From: Mucilaginibacter sp. OK268
GTDB taxonomy: Bacteria > Bacteroidota > Bacteroidia > Sphingobacteriales > Sphingobacteriaceae
Direction of reading: 5' to 3'
DNA: 64,000 nt
NCBI RefSeq assembly: GCF_900103125.1
Contig: NZ_FNJV01000002.1
Span: 620,001-684,000, forward strand
Shown: one piece after another, positions 43,435-53,500 of the stretch
Position numbering within the stretch: position 1 is the stretch's first letter
Layout: the number at the start of each line of letters is the position of its first letter
Translations under genes and position numbers: made by a program
The notes under the pieces: generated by a model
Databases searched by the model: none
What the model was told of the DNA's origin: nothing
Seen by the model: the letters and a program-made list of their open reading frames with translations, nothing else

Positions 43435-45609
43435 ATGTCTAACATCCGATTTAAAGCACTACAGGACGTTCTGAGCAGAACCATCCCAGAAGTGAAACCA
43501 CCTTCTTCAAAAATCTCAGATTACTTTGGCGCCAATGTTTTCGATAAAAAGAAAATGAAGGAATATCTTTCTACAGAGGCGTACCAGGGGATCATTAATT
43601 CTATTGAAAAAGGTGAACCAATTCCACGCGATCTGGCTGAGCAAATTGCCGCCGCCATGAAATCATGGGCATTGGGTAAAGGAGCAACACATTATACGCA
43701 CTGGTTTCAGCCGCTTACCGGTACCACTGCCGAAAAACATGACGCTTTTTTTGAACCTACTGCCGATGGTGGCGCTATCGAGCGTTTTTCGGGCGATGCA
43801 CTGGCACAACAAGAGCCTGATGCTTCGAGCTTTCCGAGTGGAGGCATCCGCAATACTTTTGAGGCCCGCGGTTATACTGCCTGGGACCCATCGTCACCGG
43901 CATTTTTAATGGCCCGCACCTTATGTATACCAACCGTATTTGTATCCTATACCGGCGAGGCACTGGATTATAAAGTACCTTTATTAAAAGCGTTGAGTGT
44001 TTTAGATAAAGCAGCTGTAGACGTTTGCCATTATTTTGATAAAGGCATTGAAAAAGTAAACGCTTCATTAGGTATCGAACAGGAGTATTTCCTGGTTGAT
44101 ATCGCTTTATTTAATGCCCGTCCCGATCTGTATTTAACCGGTCGTACTTTGTTTGGTCACATATCGGCCAAAAACCAACAATTGGAAGATCATTATTTTG
44201 GCTCGATACCGGAGCGTGTGTATGCCTACATGCAGGATATGGAAGCCGAGGCCCTATTATTAGGTATACCTTTAAAAACACGTCATAATGAGGTTGCACC
44301 TTCGCAATTTGAGTGTGCCCCTATTTATGAAGAAATAAACCTGGCCATCGACCATAATCAATTATTAATGGATCTGATGGATAGGGTTGCCCGCCGCCAT
44401 AACTTTAAAGTATTACTGCATGAGAAACCTTATGCCGGCATCAATGGTTCGGGAAAACACAATAACTGGTCGTTAATAACCAACACGGGCAAAAACCTGT
44501 TGTCGCCAGGTAAAACGCCTAAGAACAACCTCATGTTCCTGACCTTCTTTGTGAATACTATCAAAGCGGTTTATGAACATGCAGACTTGTTAAGAGCATC
44601 AATAGCTTCGGTGAATAATGACCACCGCCTGGGCGCTAACGAGGCCCCTCCTGCCATTATCTCTATTTTCCTGGGCAGCCAGTTGAATGATGTACTGGAC
44701 GAGATAGAGACCTCGAGGATCAGTAAAAAAATCAAAGAAGATAACCTGTTATGGCAGGGCATCCCTAAAATACCACAGATATTGCCAGATAATACCGACC
44801 GTAACCGCACCTCGCCTTTTGCCTTTACCGGTAACAAATTCGAGCTGCGCGCCGTGGGTTCGTCAGCCAACTCAGCCAGTCCGATGACCGTTTTGAACCT
44901 GATTGTTGCTGATCAGCTTAAAAAGTTCAAATACGATGTAGATAAACTGATTAAAAAAGGCGAGAAAAAAGACCTGGCCTTATTAATGGTGATCAAAAAA
45001 TACATTAAGGAATCAAAGAACATTCGCTTTGAAGGCAATGGCTATAGTGAAGCCTGGGAAAAAGAAGCCGAAGAAAGAGGTCTGGCCAACATCAAAACCA
45101 CGCCGAAAGCGCTGGATGCCATGCTGTCTGAAAAAACGGATATCCTTTTTGCAGAAACCGGCATATTCACCCCAAGGGAAGCGCATGCCCGTCATGAAAT
45201 TTTGCTGGACGCCTTTTATAAGAAACTGCAGATCGAGGCACGCGTTATTGGCGAACTGGTACTAAATGTGATCATCCCGGCGGCTATTGCCTATCAATCA
45301 AAACTCATCGAAAACGTAAAAGGCCTTAAAGATCTTGGTTTGGCCGATACCACTTACGCTGCACAACTGGATATTATCAACAAAATATCCGAGCACGTAA
45401 ACTTTATTAAAACCAACGTAGAACAAATGGTTAACGAGCGCAAAAAAGCCAACGTAATTGAAGACCTACGCCAACGTGCCATTGATTACGACGAAAAGGT
45501 AAAAACATTCTTCCAGCCGATACGCTACCATGTAGATAAACTGGAGCAACTGGTTGACGACACTCTGTGGCCACTGCCAAAATTCAGGGAACTGTTATTT
45601 ATTAAGTAA
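43435..45609 (+). CDS. glnN: Glutamine synthetase type III
   Basis: The 724-residue protein has the length and sequence of GSIII, the large type common in Bacteroidota. Landmarks are FGANVFDKKKMKEYLS, HYTHWFQPLTG (the type III signature near residue 85), GIEQEYFLVD (metal-binding Glu), KTRHNEVAPSQFECAPIYEE, LHEKPYAGINGSGKHNNWSL and FRELLFIK at the end. It makes glutamine from glutamate, ammonia and ATP. With two amt genes alongside it completes an ammonium-uptake-and-fixation block. It has its own promoter and terminator. Confidence 0.97.
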   Translation: MSNIRFKALQDVLSRTIPEVKPPSSKISDYFGANVFDKKKMKEYLSTEAYQGIINSIEKGEPIPRDLAEQIAAAMKSWALGKGATHYTHWFQPLTGTTAEKHDAFFEPTADGGAIERFSGDALAQQEPDASSFPSGGIRNTFEARGYTAWDPSSPAFLMARTLCIPTVFVSYTGEALDYKVPLLKALSVLDKAAVDVCHYFDKGIEKVNASLGIEQEYFLVDIALFNARPDLYLTGRTLFGHISAKNQQLEDHYFGSIPERVYAYMQDMEAEALLLGIPLKTRHNEVAPSQFECAPIYEEINLAIDHNQLLMDLMDRVARRHNFKVLLHEKPYAGINGSGKHNNWSLITNTGKNLLSPGKTPKNNLMFLTFFVNTIKAVYEHADLLRASIASVNNDHRLGANEAPPAIISIFLGSQLNDVLDEIETSRISKKIKEDNLLWQGIPKIPQILPDNTDRNRTSPFAFTGNKFELRAVGSSANSASPMTVLNLIVADQLKKFKYDVDKLIKKGEKKDLALLMVIKKYIKESKNIRFEGNGYSEAWEKEAEERGLANIKTTPKALDAMLSEKTDILFAETGIFTPREAHARHEILLDAFYKKLQIEARVIGELVLNVIIPAAIAYQSKLIENVKGLKDLGLADTTYAAQLDIINKISEHVNFIKTNVEQMVNERKKANVIEDLRQRAIDYDEKVKTFFQPIRYHVDKLEQLVDDTLWPLPKFRELLFIK

Positions 45610-45631
45610 GTACGGATTACACTAATTTTTT

Positions 45632-45665
45632 GAAGGAATAGGCCATGGCCTATTCCTTTCTTTTT
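45632..45665 (+). terminator. Terminator of glnN
   Basis: AAGGAATAGGCC pairs with GGCCTATTCCTT, followed by TCTTTTT. Confidence 0.9.
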
Positions 45666-45681
45666 AAGATCCTTTTCCACG

Positions 45682-45821
45682 CGTCATTGCGAAGCGTGGA
45701 CAACCGACCAAAGGGAGCTCATTAATACCTTTGAAAGACAATTAACAACATTAATAATCCCCTACTTACAGAGACGCCGTGCCTATCGGGGATTGCCGCG
45801 TCGTTCCTCCTCGCAATGACG
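45682..45821. repeat. GTCATTGCGA...TCGCAATGAC element
   Basis: Inverted ends CGTCATTGCGA and TCGCAATGACG, with an inner pair AATCCCC/GGGGATT. Related to 30821-30901. It fills most of the gap between glnN and purM. Confidence 0.75.
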
Positions 45822-45923
45822 CTCTTGTAATAATAGGATTCAAGCTCACTAACTCGTACCAATTAGTACCTCTTTAAATTCGTGTAATTCGCACAAATTC
45901 GTGACAATTAGTGTCAAATTCAT

Positions 45924-45931
45924 TAGTTTTG
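45924..45931 (+). promoter_or_regulatory. -7 box (TAGTTTTG) of purM
   Basis: A TAnnTTTG match ending four bases before the ATG at 45936, predicting a leaderless purM message. Confidence 0.5.
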
Positions 45932-45935
45932 CGCC

Positions 45936-47114
45936 ATGGTTTCTTCTCAACGTTATGATCAACGTGGCGTATCTGCCTCCAAGGATGATGTACACAATGC
46001 AATAAAAAATATCGATAAAGGTATTTTCCCACAAGCCTTCTGTAAAATTGTACCTGATATATTAACCGGCGACGACGCGTACTGCAATATTATGCATGCC
46101 GATGGTGCAGGTACCAAATCATCCCTAGCCTATACTTACTGGAAAGAAACCGGCGACATATCTGTATGGCGCGGCATTGCACAAGATGCCATTATCATGA
46201 ACCTGGACGACCTGCTGTGCGTAGGCGCTACAGATAATATCCTGCTTTCGTCAACCATTGGTCGTAACAAAAACCTGATACCGGGCGAAGTGATCGCCGC
46301 CATTATTAACGGCACCGAAGAAATATTAAGTGAGCTGCGTGATGCCGGCATCGGCATTTACTCCACTGGTGGTGAAACTGCCGACGTAGGCGATTTGGTA
46401 CGCACCATCATTGTCGACTCTACCGTTACCTGTCGCATGAAACGAGAGGATGTGATATCCAATCATCGCATCCAGCCGGGCGATGTTATCGTAGGCTTAG
46501 CCAGCTACGGTCAGGCCAATTACGAAAAAGAATATAACGGTGGCATGGGCTCCAACGGACTAACCTCTGCCCGTCATGATGTATTTAATAAAACCATAGC
46601 CGATAAATATCCCGAAAGCTATGACGCGGCCATTCCTTATGAGCTGATTTTCAGTGGCAGTAAAAACCTGACTGATAAAATTGATATAGGCAACAATCAA
46701 TCAGTAACTGCAGGCAAACTGGTGCTTAGCGCTACCCGTACCTACGCCCCTATCATCAAAAAAATACTGGATGCTTACCGTGGCCAAGTACACGGGATGG
46801 TACATTGCAGCGGCGGCGCGCAAACCAAAGTGCTGCATTTTATTGATAACCTGCATATCATTAAGGATAACCTTTTCCCGGTTCCTCCGCTGTTTAAGCT
46901 CATCCAGGAAGAATCAAAAACCAGCTGGCAGGAAATGTATAAGGTTTTCAATATGGGTCACCGTATGGAGCTTTATGTACCCCAGGAGATAGCCGCCGAA
47001 CTGATCAGCATATCGCAAAGTTTTGGCGTCGATGCCCAGATCATCGGTCGCGTTGAAAAAGCTGATACCAAAAAAGTAACCGTAACATCAGAATTCGGGG
47101 TATTTGAGTACTAA
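45936..47114 (+). CDS. purM: Phosphoribosylformylglycinamidine cyclo-ligase (AIR synthase)
   Basis: The 392-residue protein is of the Bacteroidota PurM type. Visible are QRGVSASKDDVHNAIKNIDK at the N-terminus, HADGAGTKSSLAY, YSTGGETADVGDLVRT, GLASYGQANYEKEYNGGMGS, SCGG-like HCSGGAQTKVLHF and FNMGHRMELYVPQE. It closes the imidazole ring of aminoimidazole ribotide with ATP, downstream of PurL. The gene is not clustered with purL. A second, partial copy of its 3' end lies at 48138-48245, suggesting past recombination here. Confidence 0.96.
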   Translation: MVSSQRYDQRGVSASKDDVHNAIKNIDKGIFPQAFCKIVPDILTGDDAYCNIMHADGAGTKSSLAYTYWKETGDISVWRGIAQDAIIMNLDDLLCVGATDNILLSSTIGRNKNLIPGEVIAAIINGTEEILSELRDAGIGIYSTGGETADVGDLVRTIIVDSTVTCRMKREDVISNHRIQPGDVIVGLASYGQANYEKEYNGGMGSNGLTSARHDVFNKTIADKYPESYDAAIPYELIFSGSKNLTDKIDIGNNQSVTAGKLVLSATRTYAPIIKKILDAYRGQVHGMVHCSGGAQTKVLHFIDNLHIIKDNLFPVPPLFKLIQEESKTSWQEMYKVFNMGHRMELYVPQEIAAELISISQSFGVDAQIIGRVEKADTKKVTVTSEFGVFEY

Positions 47115-47115
47115 T

Positions 47116-47256
47116 AAGAATCAAGAGGTTAGATTCAAGAATCAAGACAGAAAAATTAGTCGCATATAAAAACCATGTTTCAATAGTTGCGTTTTAAAGA
47201 AACCGGTTATTGTTGCTTTTTCTCGTATCTTGACTCTTGGTTCTTGACTCCTATAC
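47116..47256. repeat. Inverted pair of AATCAAGA word arrays (locus D)
   Basis: Left arm AAGAATCAAGAGGTTAGATT goes on CAAGAATCAAGACAG and starts two bases past the purM stop. Right arm ATCTTGACTCTTGGTTCTTG ends 22 bases before the next start. Confidence 0.75.
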
Positions 47257-47277
47257 CACATACATATCCCCCCGCCT

Positions 47278-47967
47278 ATGCTCAGGTTCCTATCGGCACA
47301 ATCAACCTTTAACCTTTGGATGATATTTTTGGCCGAGAATCTGCTGGTTACCATACTGGCCTTATTATTTGGCTGGCTTGTGCTTAAATTAAATCACAAG
47401 CCTATCAAAGCCGCATCACGCAACGAGATATTCATTTGCATTTTAACCAATTTCATTAATACTGCTATAACGTTTGCCGGTTTCTGGCTTTGGCAACATG
47501 GCTATATCTTGTTCAGTTATAACCCATCCTGGCGCATCGTTTTTGATTTTGTAGCGCTTTTTATGCTGATGGACCTGGCCATGTTCCTGTTTCATTACGC
47601 CATACACCGTTCTGTGCTGTATAAAGCTATCCACCAGTTCCATCATCACTATGCCGATCCTATCCCTATTGATCTGTTTGTATTACATCCGCTCGAAACA
47701 ATAGGCTTTGGTTCATTATGGCTCATGATGATCTTATTATTCAGCTTTAACATTTACGCTGTTTTTATTTACCTGGTGGTTAATGTATTTTTTGGCATCA
47801 TGGGGCACTTGGGCATAGAACCTATCCCAACAGGCATCCGCAGAATAGTACCCTTTAAATATTTAGGCACATCATCTTTTCATCATCAGCACCATTTAAA
47901 TATCAATCACAACTTTGGTTTTTATACCAATATCTGGGATAAGATTTTTGGTACGTATAAAGGATGA
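47278..47967 (+). CDS. Sterol desaturase / fatty acid hydroxylase family membrane protein
   Basis: The 229-residue protein has about four membrane helices and the family's histidine clusters: HYAIHRS (HxxxH), QFHHHYADP (HxxHH), and SFHHQHHLNINHNFG, ending with NIWDKIFGTYKG, a family hallmark. These ligands hold a di-iron centre that uses oxygen to hydroxylate or desaturate a lipid. The lipid is not known. It follows purM but is separated from it by an inverted word array; together with purM it lies inside the segment bounded by the purM fossil. Confidence 0.92.
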   Translation: MLRFLSAQSTFNLWMIFLAENLLVTILALLFGWLVLKLNHKPIKAASRNEIFICILTNFINTAITFAGFWLWQHGYILFSYNPSWRIVFDFVALFMLMDLAMFLFHYAIHRSVLYKAIHQFHHHYADPIPIDLFVLHPLETIGFGSLWLMMILLFSFNIYAVFIYLVVNVFFGIMGHLGIEPIPTGIRRIVPFKYLGTSSFHHQHHLNINHNFGFYTNIWDKIFGTYKG

Positions 47968-48009
47968 GAAGATTTTGGGAACAAGGATAAAGGATAAAAA
48001 CAAAAGAGG

Positions 48010-48041
48010 CCGTCTCATAAGTACATATGAGGCGGTTTTTT
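48010..48041 (+). terminator. Terminator of the hydroxylase gene
   Basis: CCGTCTCATA pairs with TATGAGGCGG, followed by six T. Confidence 0.9.
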
Positions 48042-48137
48042 ATTATAGATATTTTGCAATGGATTATTAGGAAACTAATCCCTCTTATATAGATATGTCG
48101 TTTCTGATCGATGTTAAGAGCGGGTTTTTAGAAAAAA

Positions 48138-48245
48138 GTTGCGAAAAGCTTTGGCGTCGATGCCCAGATCATCGGTCGCGTTGAAAAAGCTGATGCCAAA
48201 AAAGTAACCGTAACATCGGAGTTTGGGGTGTTTGAATACTTATAA
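48138..48245 (+). pseudogene. Fossil of a purM 3' end
   Basis: A frame of 35 codons and a stop reads VAKSFGVDAQIIGRVEKADA and then KKVTVTSEFGVFEYL, matching the last codons of the intact purM at 47015-47114. In the 31 codons that align best I count six synonymous changes and one amino acid change (Thr to Ala). An in-frame stop lies upstream at 48129 and no start exists. The pattern is that of sequence which diverged while coding, not of a decaying local copy. Confidence 0.85.
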
Positions 48246-48372
48246 TACATAGGCAGGTATTCGAAAAAGTAAATATTAATAAATTGCCATACATATATTT
48301 AATAATTTATTAATATCCAGTTATTGTATTTCATGTAATTTATTATTTTCTTTATTAAAAAGAAAAAATCAT

Positions 48373-49947
48373 ATGAAAACACTTAAACCTTTATTAAAAT
48401 TATTTTTCCTCTTTTTTGTAACACTAGCTGTTAGTTGCAAAAAGGACCTCGTTAAAACAAACAACCTTAGCTCCCCAACGAACAAGCAAATTACACACGC
48501 TGCTATTCCCCCTTATGATTTCAACTGGGAAACAGCTACTTACTTACCTTATAAACCATCAGCCAATACAAACCCGTTACAATTACCATGGAATTCCGGG
48601 AGTACAGCCATAGATCCGGGAATTGTAAGTGATTACAAAAAATCTGATGGATGGGTGTTGGTACATAATACATTTTCGCCGGATATAGTTTTAAACGACC
48701 CTAATTATACCTATTTTTTTTCGCTATATAATATTTACAGGGGCGTATTAAGATTTTATGTTTGGCAACCTGCAAGTTCCATTGCAACTACAAATATCAC
48801 TCATGGGCTTAACATCTATGGCAGTGGCGCAACGTCGTCTATGTTAAATTTTAATACACAGGAAATAATCGATCCAACCACAAATTTACCCAAGTTTCAA
48901 CAAATATTAAATCAACAGGTTGCTTCGGCAGGTGGCACCTGGTTAGCCTTTCAATATGAAATGGCATATGATCCCAATGTAGGAAAACCTGAAAATGCAT
49001 TCCCCACTTTAGGGTTAGAGCTTAGTTCAAAATGGACAAACATTACCGATGTAACTATAAATGGCAATCAAAGTGGTACTATCCAATCAACGCCCGGTAC
49101 ATCATCAGGTGGGGGCATCAATTTTGGATCACTTTTAGCCGGGGGTGTAACTACATTTTTTGGGAGTATAAAATATGCCAATCTCATTAATCCAAGGAAA
49201 GACGTTCATACATATGACGACGCTGTTAATAGCGGCCTTGGAGGTATTGTTAAAGGATTCCTAAGTGGCATTTTAGGTGGTGGCAGTGCAACTCAACCAT
49301 TAAACCTAACCATTAATACAAGTATCAAACTAACCGGGAGCTTCGTAAATAATGGAGCTATAGAAGATCTTAAACTTATTTTGCCAGGACAATCAAATAG
49401 CCAAACAGCAAATGGCAATACTCCAAAATATGATGCAATATTAGGTGTATTTAACCTAACCAGTAAACCGATAATTCAAACAAGCGCAAATTATTTCTCT
49501 TATGACGTTGAGGACCCTCGCGATGGCTCACGTCAAACCGATGCCGGGTATAATGTAACTTGCTTTTTTGACGCGAACAGCGTAAAATTTGTTTGGAATC
49601 CGGCAATAATAAACAACTCACCAACAGGCGCTACTATTCAAAATATAAATACCGATCTTATTGCTATCGGGCCGGCGACCGGCGCAGGAACCGCCCCCGG
49701 GCTTATTAACTCCAATCAAACAGGAGGAGAAAGTGCTGGTAACCTTAATTACGCGATTTTCCATAATCCTACCGCCAGCAGACCTGCATTTTTTGGATAC
49801 TACACCCAATTAGATTCAAATGAAGGTGGCTATCCATACACACCACCTCTTGCTGTAAGGGTATCTTTTGATGTAGTTCCGAACAATGGTGGGCCAAAAG
49901 CTACACTGGTTAAAACCTTTTGGCCTTCTGAACAATTACCGCAATAA
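48373..49947 (+). CDS. Orphan lipoprotein of unknown function
   Basis: The 524-residue protein has a clear lipoprotein signal (KLFFLFFVTLAVSCKKD, lipidated Cys22). The mature protein is rich in Asn, Thr, Gly and Ser, with a Gly-rich hydrophobic stretch (GGINFGSLLAGGVTTFFGSI and LGGIVKGFLSGILGGGS) in the middle and beta-rich ends (RVSFDVVPNNGGPKATLVKT). I do not recognise a family. Position after Cys (KKD) would suit either membrane. It is a single-gene unit with a strong terminator and is AT-rich relative to lpdA or glnN. Confidence 0.85.
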   Translation: MKTLKPLLKLFFLFFVTLAVSCKKDLVKTNNLSSPTNKQITHAAIPPYDFNWETATYLPYKPSANTNPLQLPWNSGSTAIDPGIVSDYKKSDGWVLVHNTFSPDIVLNDPNYTYFFSLYNIYRGVLRFYVWQPASSIATTNITHGLNIYGSGATSSMLNFNTQEIIDPTTNLPKFQQILNQQVASAGGTWLAFQYEMAYDPNVGKPENAFPTLGLELSSKWTNITDVTINGNQSGTIQSTPGTSSGGGINFGSLLAGGVTTFFGSIKYANLINPRKDVHTYDDAVNSGLGGIVKGFLSGILGGGSATQPLNLTINTSIKLTGSFVNNGAIEDLKLILPGQSNSQTANGNTPKYDAILGVFNLTSKPIIQTSANYFSYDVEDPRDGSRQTDAGYNVTCFFDANSVKFVWNPAIINNSPTGATIQNINTDLIAIGPATGAGTAPGLINSNQTGGESAGNLNYAIFHNPTASRPAFFGYYTQLDSNEGGYPYTPPLAVRVSFDVVPNNGGPKATLVKTFWPSEQLPQ

Positions 49948-49961
49948 AAAACAGCGCGATT

Positions 49962-50008
49962 AAAAAAAACAAACGAGACTGTAACGCTACAGTCTCGTTT
50001 GTTTTTTT
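49962..50008 (+). terminator. Terminator of the orphan lipoprotein
   Basis: AAACAAACGAGACTGTA pairs with TACAGTCTCGTTTGTTT (nearly perfect), with A- and T-runs on both sides, so it may act in both directions. Confidence 0.92.
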
Positions 50009-50520
50009 AATTACATTTCATGTATATCTAAAACTATGCATACCATCTTATTTTTCTTTCTGACACCTCTAAATTTTCGACTACTAGTGCTCAAATAATT
50101 GTTGGTTTAGAAAACTAATATCCTCAGAAACCTTTAAGCATCAATATTCAGAAGCTATTCTTTATAGCAAATGTCCTTGAACCGGGTAAGCCTATAGATG
50201 TTTAGCCACAACTAAGACTACTCCTACATGCCAAAAATCACCTACCTATAAGAACCAATGTATATAGTGATATCTATCAATATTCCAAAATCCCCCCCCT
50301 TACAGATTACTTTCCTATCCTACCAACTAGGCTTAAGCTTTTCTTAATACAAATACATAAGAGTTAAGCAGTGAAATCAAAGAATTTAATAGCTATTGAC
50401 TCTTAAACAAAAAAGGAGCAAATACCAGTGGAACAACAATCTCAATCATTTTCAATATTACTCCATTTTTATCCGTTTCAGTAAAGAAACTCCTCCAACT
50501 GGAAAAGACAATATTCTTAT
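50009..50520. other. Region without a recognised gene
   Basis: About 510 bases between two terminators. The only frame (50396-50596) runs into the downstream hairpin and has no protein-like features. No repeats of the families described were seen. Confidence 0.5.
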
Positions 50521-50555
50521 AAAAAGAAAAGCCCGGCCAAATTGGCCGGGCTTTT
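50521..50555 (-). terminator. Terminator of the Oar-type receptor gene
   Basis: AAAAGCCCGGCCAA pairs with TTGGCCGGGCTTTT; TTTTCTTTTT follows on the minus strand. Confidence 0.92.
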
Positions 50556-50588
50556 CTTTTTATTGTCTCTGTTTAGGAAAGAAACGGA

Positions 50589-53500
50589 TTAGTTAAATAT
50601 ATATCTAACACCGATCTGAGCCTGGAAACGTGAGAACTGGCTGATATCTGTTTTGTATGAGTTAGTAACTGGTATCTGATTATTAGCATCAAGATAAGGG
50701 AATGAATAAGTTGCTTTACCTGTAGTAGCATCTTTACCCATATACCTTAACACAGTTGCTGCTCCAAAGTTATTGCTACTTATTGCAGATACCTGGTAAT
50801 TACCCCAGTTACGGTTTAACAGGTTAGTGAAGTTAATTACATCAAAAGTAACTTCAATGGTGTTTTTGGTTTTACCTGCTTTTACAAAAAAGTCTTGTGC
50901 AAAGTGTAAGTCAAGTCTTTTATAAGTAGGCAATATAGCACCGTTTCTTTGAGCAAACTGACCTCTGTGCTGGCTCAAATATGAATCCTGGTTAATAAAG
51001 TTGTTTAACTGAGTCCAGATCTGGGCAGGTGTACGTGTATCTACAGTTCCGTTTGCTGCCTTAGGGGCTGCAACCAGGATAAGATCGCTTTGATTTTTAG
51101 GAATGTACATCAAATCGTTGGTGGCACCATCGCCGTTAGGGTCATTGGCAGTAATGTATGATTGAGCGCCGTTGTTTGATGCTTCGAATACTAAACCTAC
51201 TGTAGTAGCGAAGTTTTTAGCATACTCTTTACGGTATGATACGGTCGCTATGATACGGTTTGGCTGTACATATGAACTGTTTGACAGGTTATCTGCATTT
51301 GGATTACCGGCAACGTAACGGGTGCTCCAGATGGTAGCCGCTGTTGAACCGCCATCATTAACATCTTTTGATTTGGTGTAAGTATAAGCTACACTGGCAG
51401 CAAAACCGTTGGTAAAGCTTTTCTGTAACTGACCGGTAACAAAGTATGAAAAACCTTTATTGGTGTTTTTCATATAATATAAACCACTGATTGATGGATT
51501 TGTAGCGGTTGCATTAGCAGCTGATGGTGTAGTATTTTTAGAATCATATTGAATTTGACCTTCAACACCTGGAAGCGTAGAAAAACCATCAGACAATACT
51601 AAATTTTGGTGATAGATAGCACGGATATCTTTGGTGTAAGCACCTTCGATAGTACCGATAATACCGCCAGGTAATTTCTGGTCAACGGCTAAGTTTGTTC
51701 TCCAGATCTTTGGATATTTCAGGTTTGGATCAGCAACATCTAACTCATAAGCTGTACTGGCCGCTCCAGCAGCCGGACGGTTAGCATTTGGGTTTGGATT
51801 GAATTTCAAACGAGGATCCTGATCTGCCGCTGCTTTTTTAGGATCGGAGTTGATGGTATAAGCTCCGAATAATAAACCGTTGTTTGAAGCCTGGTTAGAT
51901 ATCCACACAAATGGTACCGGGCCGGTAAATAAACCCGAACCACCACGCACCTGGGTAGAGCCGTCGCCATTTACATCCCAGTTAAAACCTACACGAGGTG
52001 AAAGTTGTACCCTGTTTTTTGGTAATTTAGAAACGTCAACATGTGTACCACCCTGGAAGGTAAGGGCTGCAGCATTAGCATTAGGAGCTAATGAAGTTGG
52101 GAATACATTATAATCAGCACGTAAACCATAGGTTAACCTAAAGTTATCAGTAACATGATATTTATCCTGTACATATACGCTATAAATAGATGCCTTGATC
52201 TTAGCATACGGGAACCCGCTGCCTACGGCTGAATAGCGTAAGGTATAACCATTAGCTGGCCTGTCATTCAAAAAGTCAGAAGCTGAGTTATAGGTATATA
52301 AACCGTTGTAATCAGGAGCAAAACCATTGGTATAGCTTTGGATCTGGTTGCTGGTACCTAAAGTGAACTCATGTTTACCAGAGTAGATGGTAAAGTCATC
52401 AGCAAACTGCCAGATGTTGGTACTTAATAAGTTGCCGGCAGTATAAAGCTCGGAACCGAAACTGGTCATAGTTGCAGAGGCCGGAGAGGTAATATTGCCC
52501 TGATCATCTGATGTACCGTTACCGATATCAACCATTGGCAATGAACTGTTACCTAAGAAATTACGAAAATCCCTTAATGCTGAATATCCAACAGTCAGTT
52601 TGTTTGACATGGAATTGCTGATGCGGCTATTTAACTCCACAATACCAATGTTAAAATTGTTATTGATGGTATAACCTGAGCCATAGAAAGGTAACGTGTT
52701 AGTTCCTGGCGTACGGGTTGTGCCATAACCTACCGGGATGGATTTTTTCCCTGTCGGATCTGTTGGATCAAGGAATGAACCATTACCGATACCTGAGTTA
52801 CTGGCCGGTTGATCTTTAAATGATTTTAAGTAAAAATACTTAGCGCTTAAGGTATTATTCTTGTCAATGTTCCAGTCTAATTTAGCAGTTAACTTGTTGC
52901 TTGAAGTTCTGTAAACATAATTTTCATAAGCTCCGGGATCATAACCATAGCTTGCCAACTTAGTTTTAAGAGCATCTAAAGTACTGGCCTGTACGTTTGA
53001 AACGTTTGCACCGCTTGAACCCGGACGACCTGCAACATAAGCGGTTGCTGGTGGCTGGCTAACTCTTTCCTGCTCGCCTGATACGAATAAGAATAATTTA
53101 TTTTTGATGATCGGGCCACCAACAGCAACACCATCAGTATGGTAATTAAATGGGGTGATAGGAAGATTAGTTGTACCTGCATGGTAGCCAGTTAATCTTA
53201 CACCACGGCCATAATAGTAAGCTGTACCTTTTACCTGGTTGGTACCTGATTTTACTACCGTGTTAACGCCGGCGCCGGTAAAGTTACCCTGACGTACGTC
53301 ATAAGGGGCAATATCAACCTGGATCTGATCGATCGCATCTAATGAGATAGGCTGTGAGCTGGCCTGGCCACCCAAAGTACCTGATAAACCAAAAGAGTTA
53401 TTGAACAAAGCACCGTCAACAGTAATGTTATTAAAGTTACTGCTACGACCACCAAAGGCTAAACCGTTTGCTGATGGAGTTAATTTGGTAAAATCCTGTA

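Noticed and set aside
50396..50596. 66-codon plus-strand frame
   Set aside because: It extends through the receptor gene's terminator hairpin, so the open frame is accidental.
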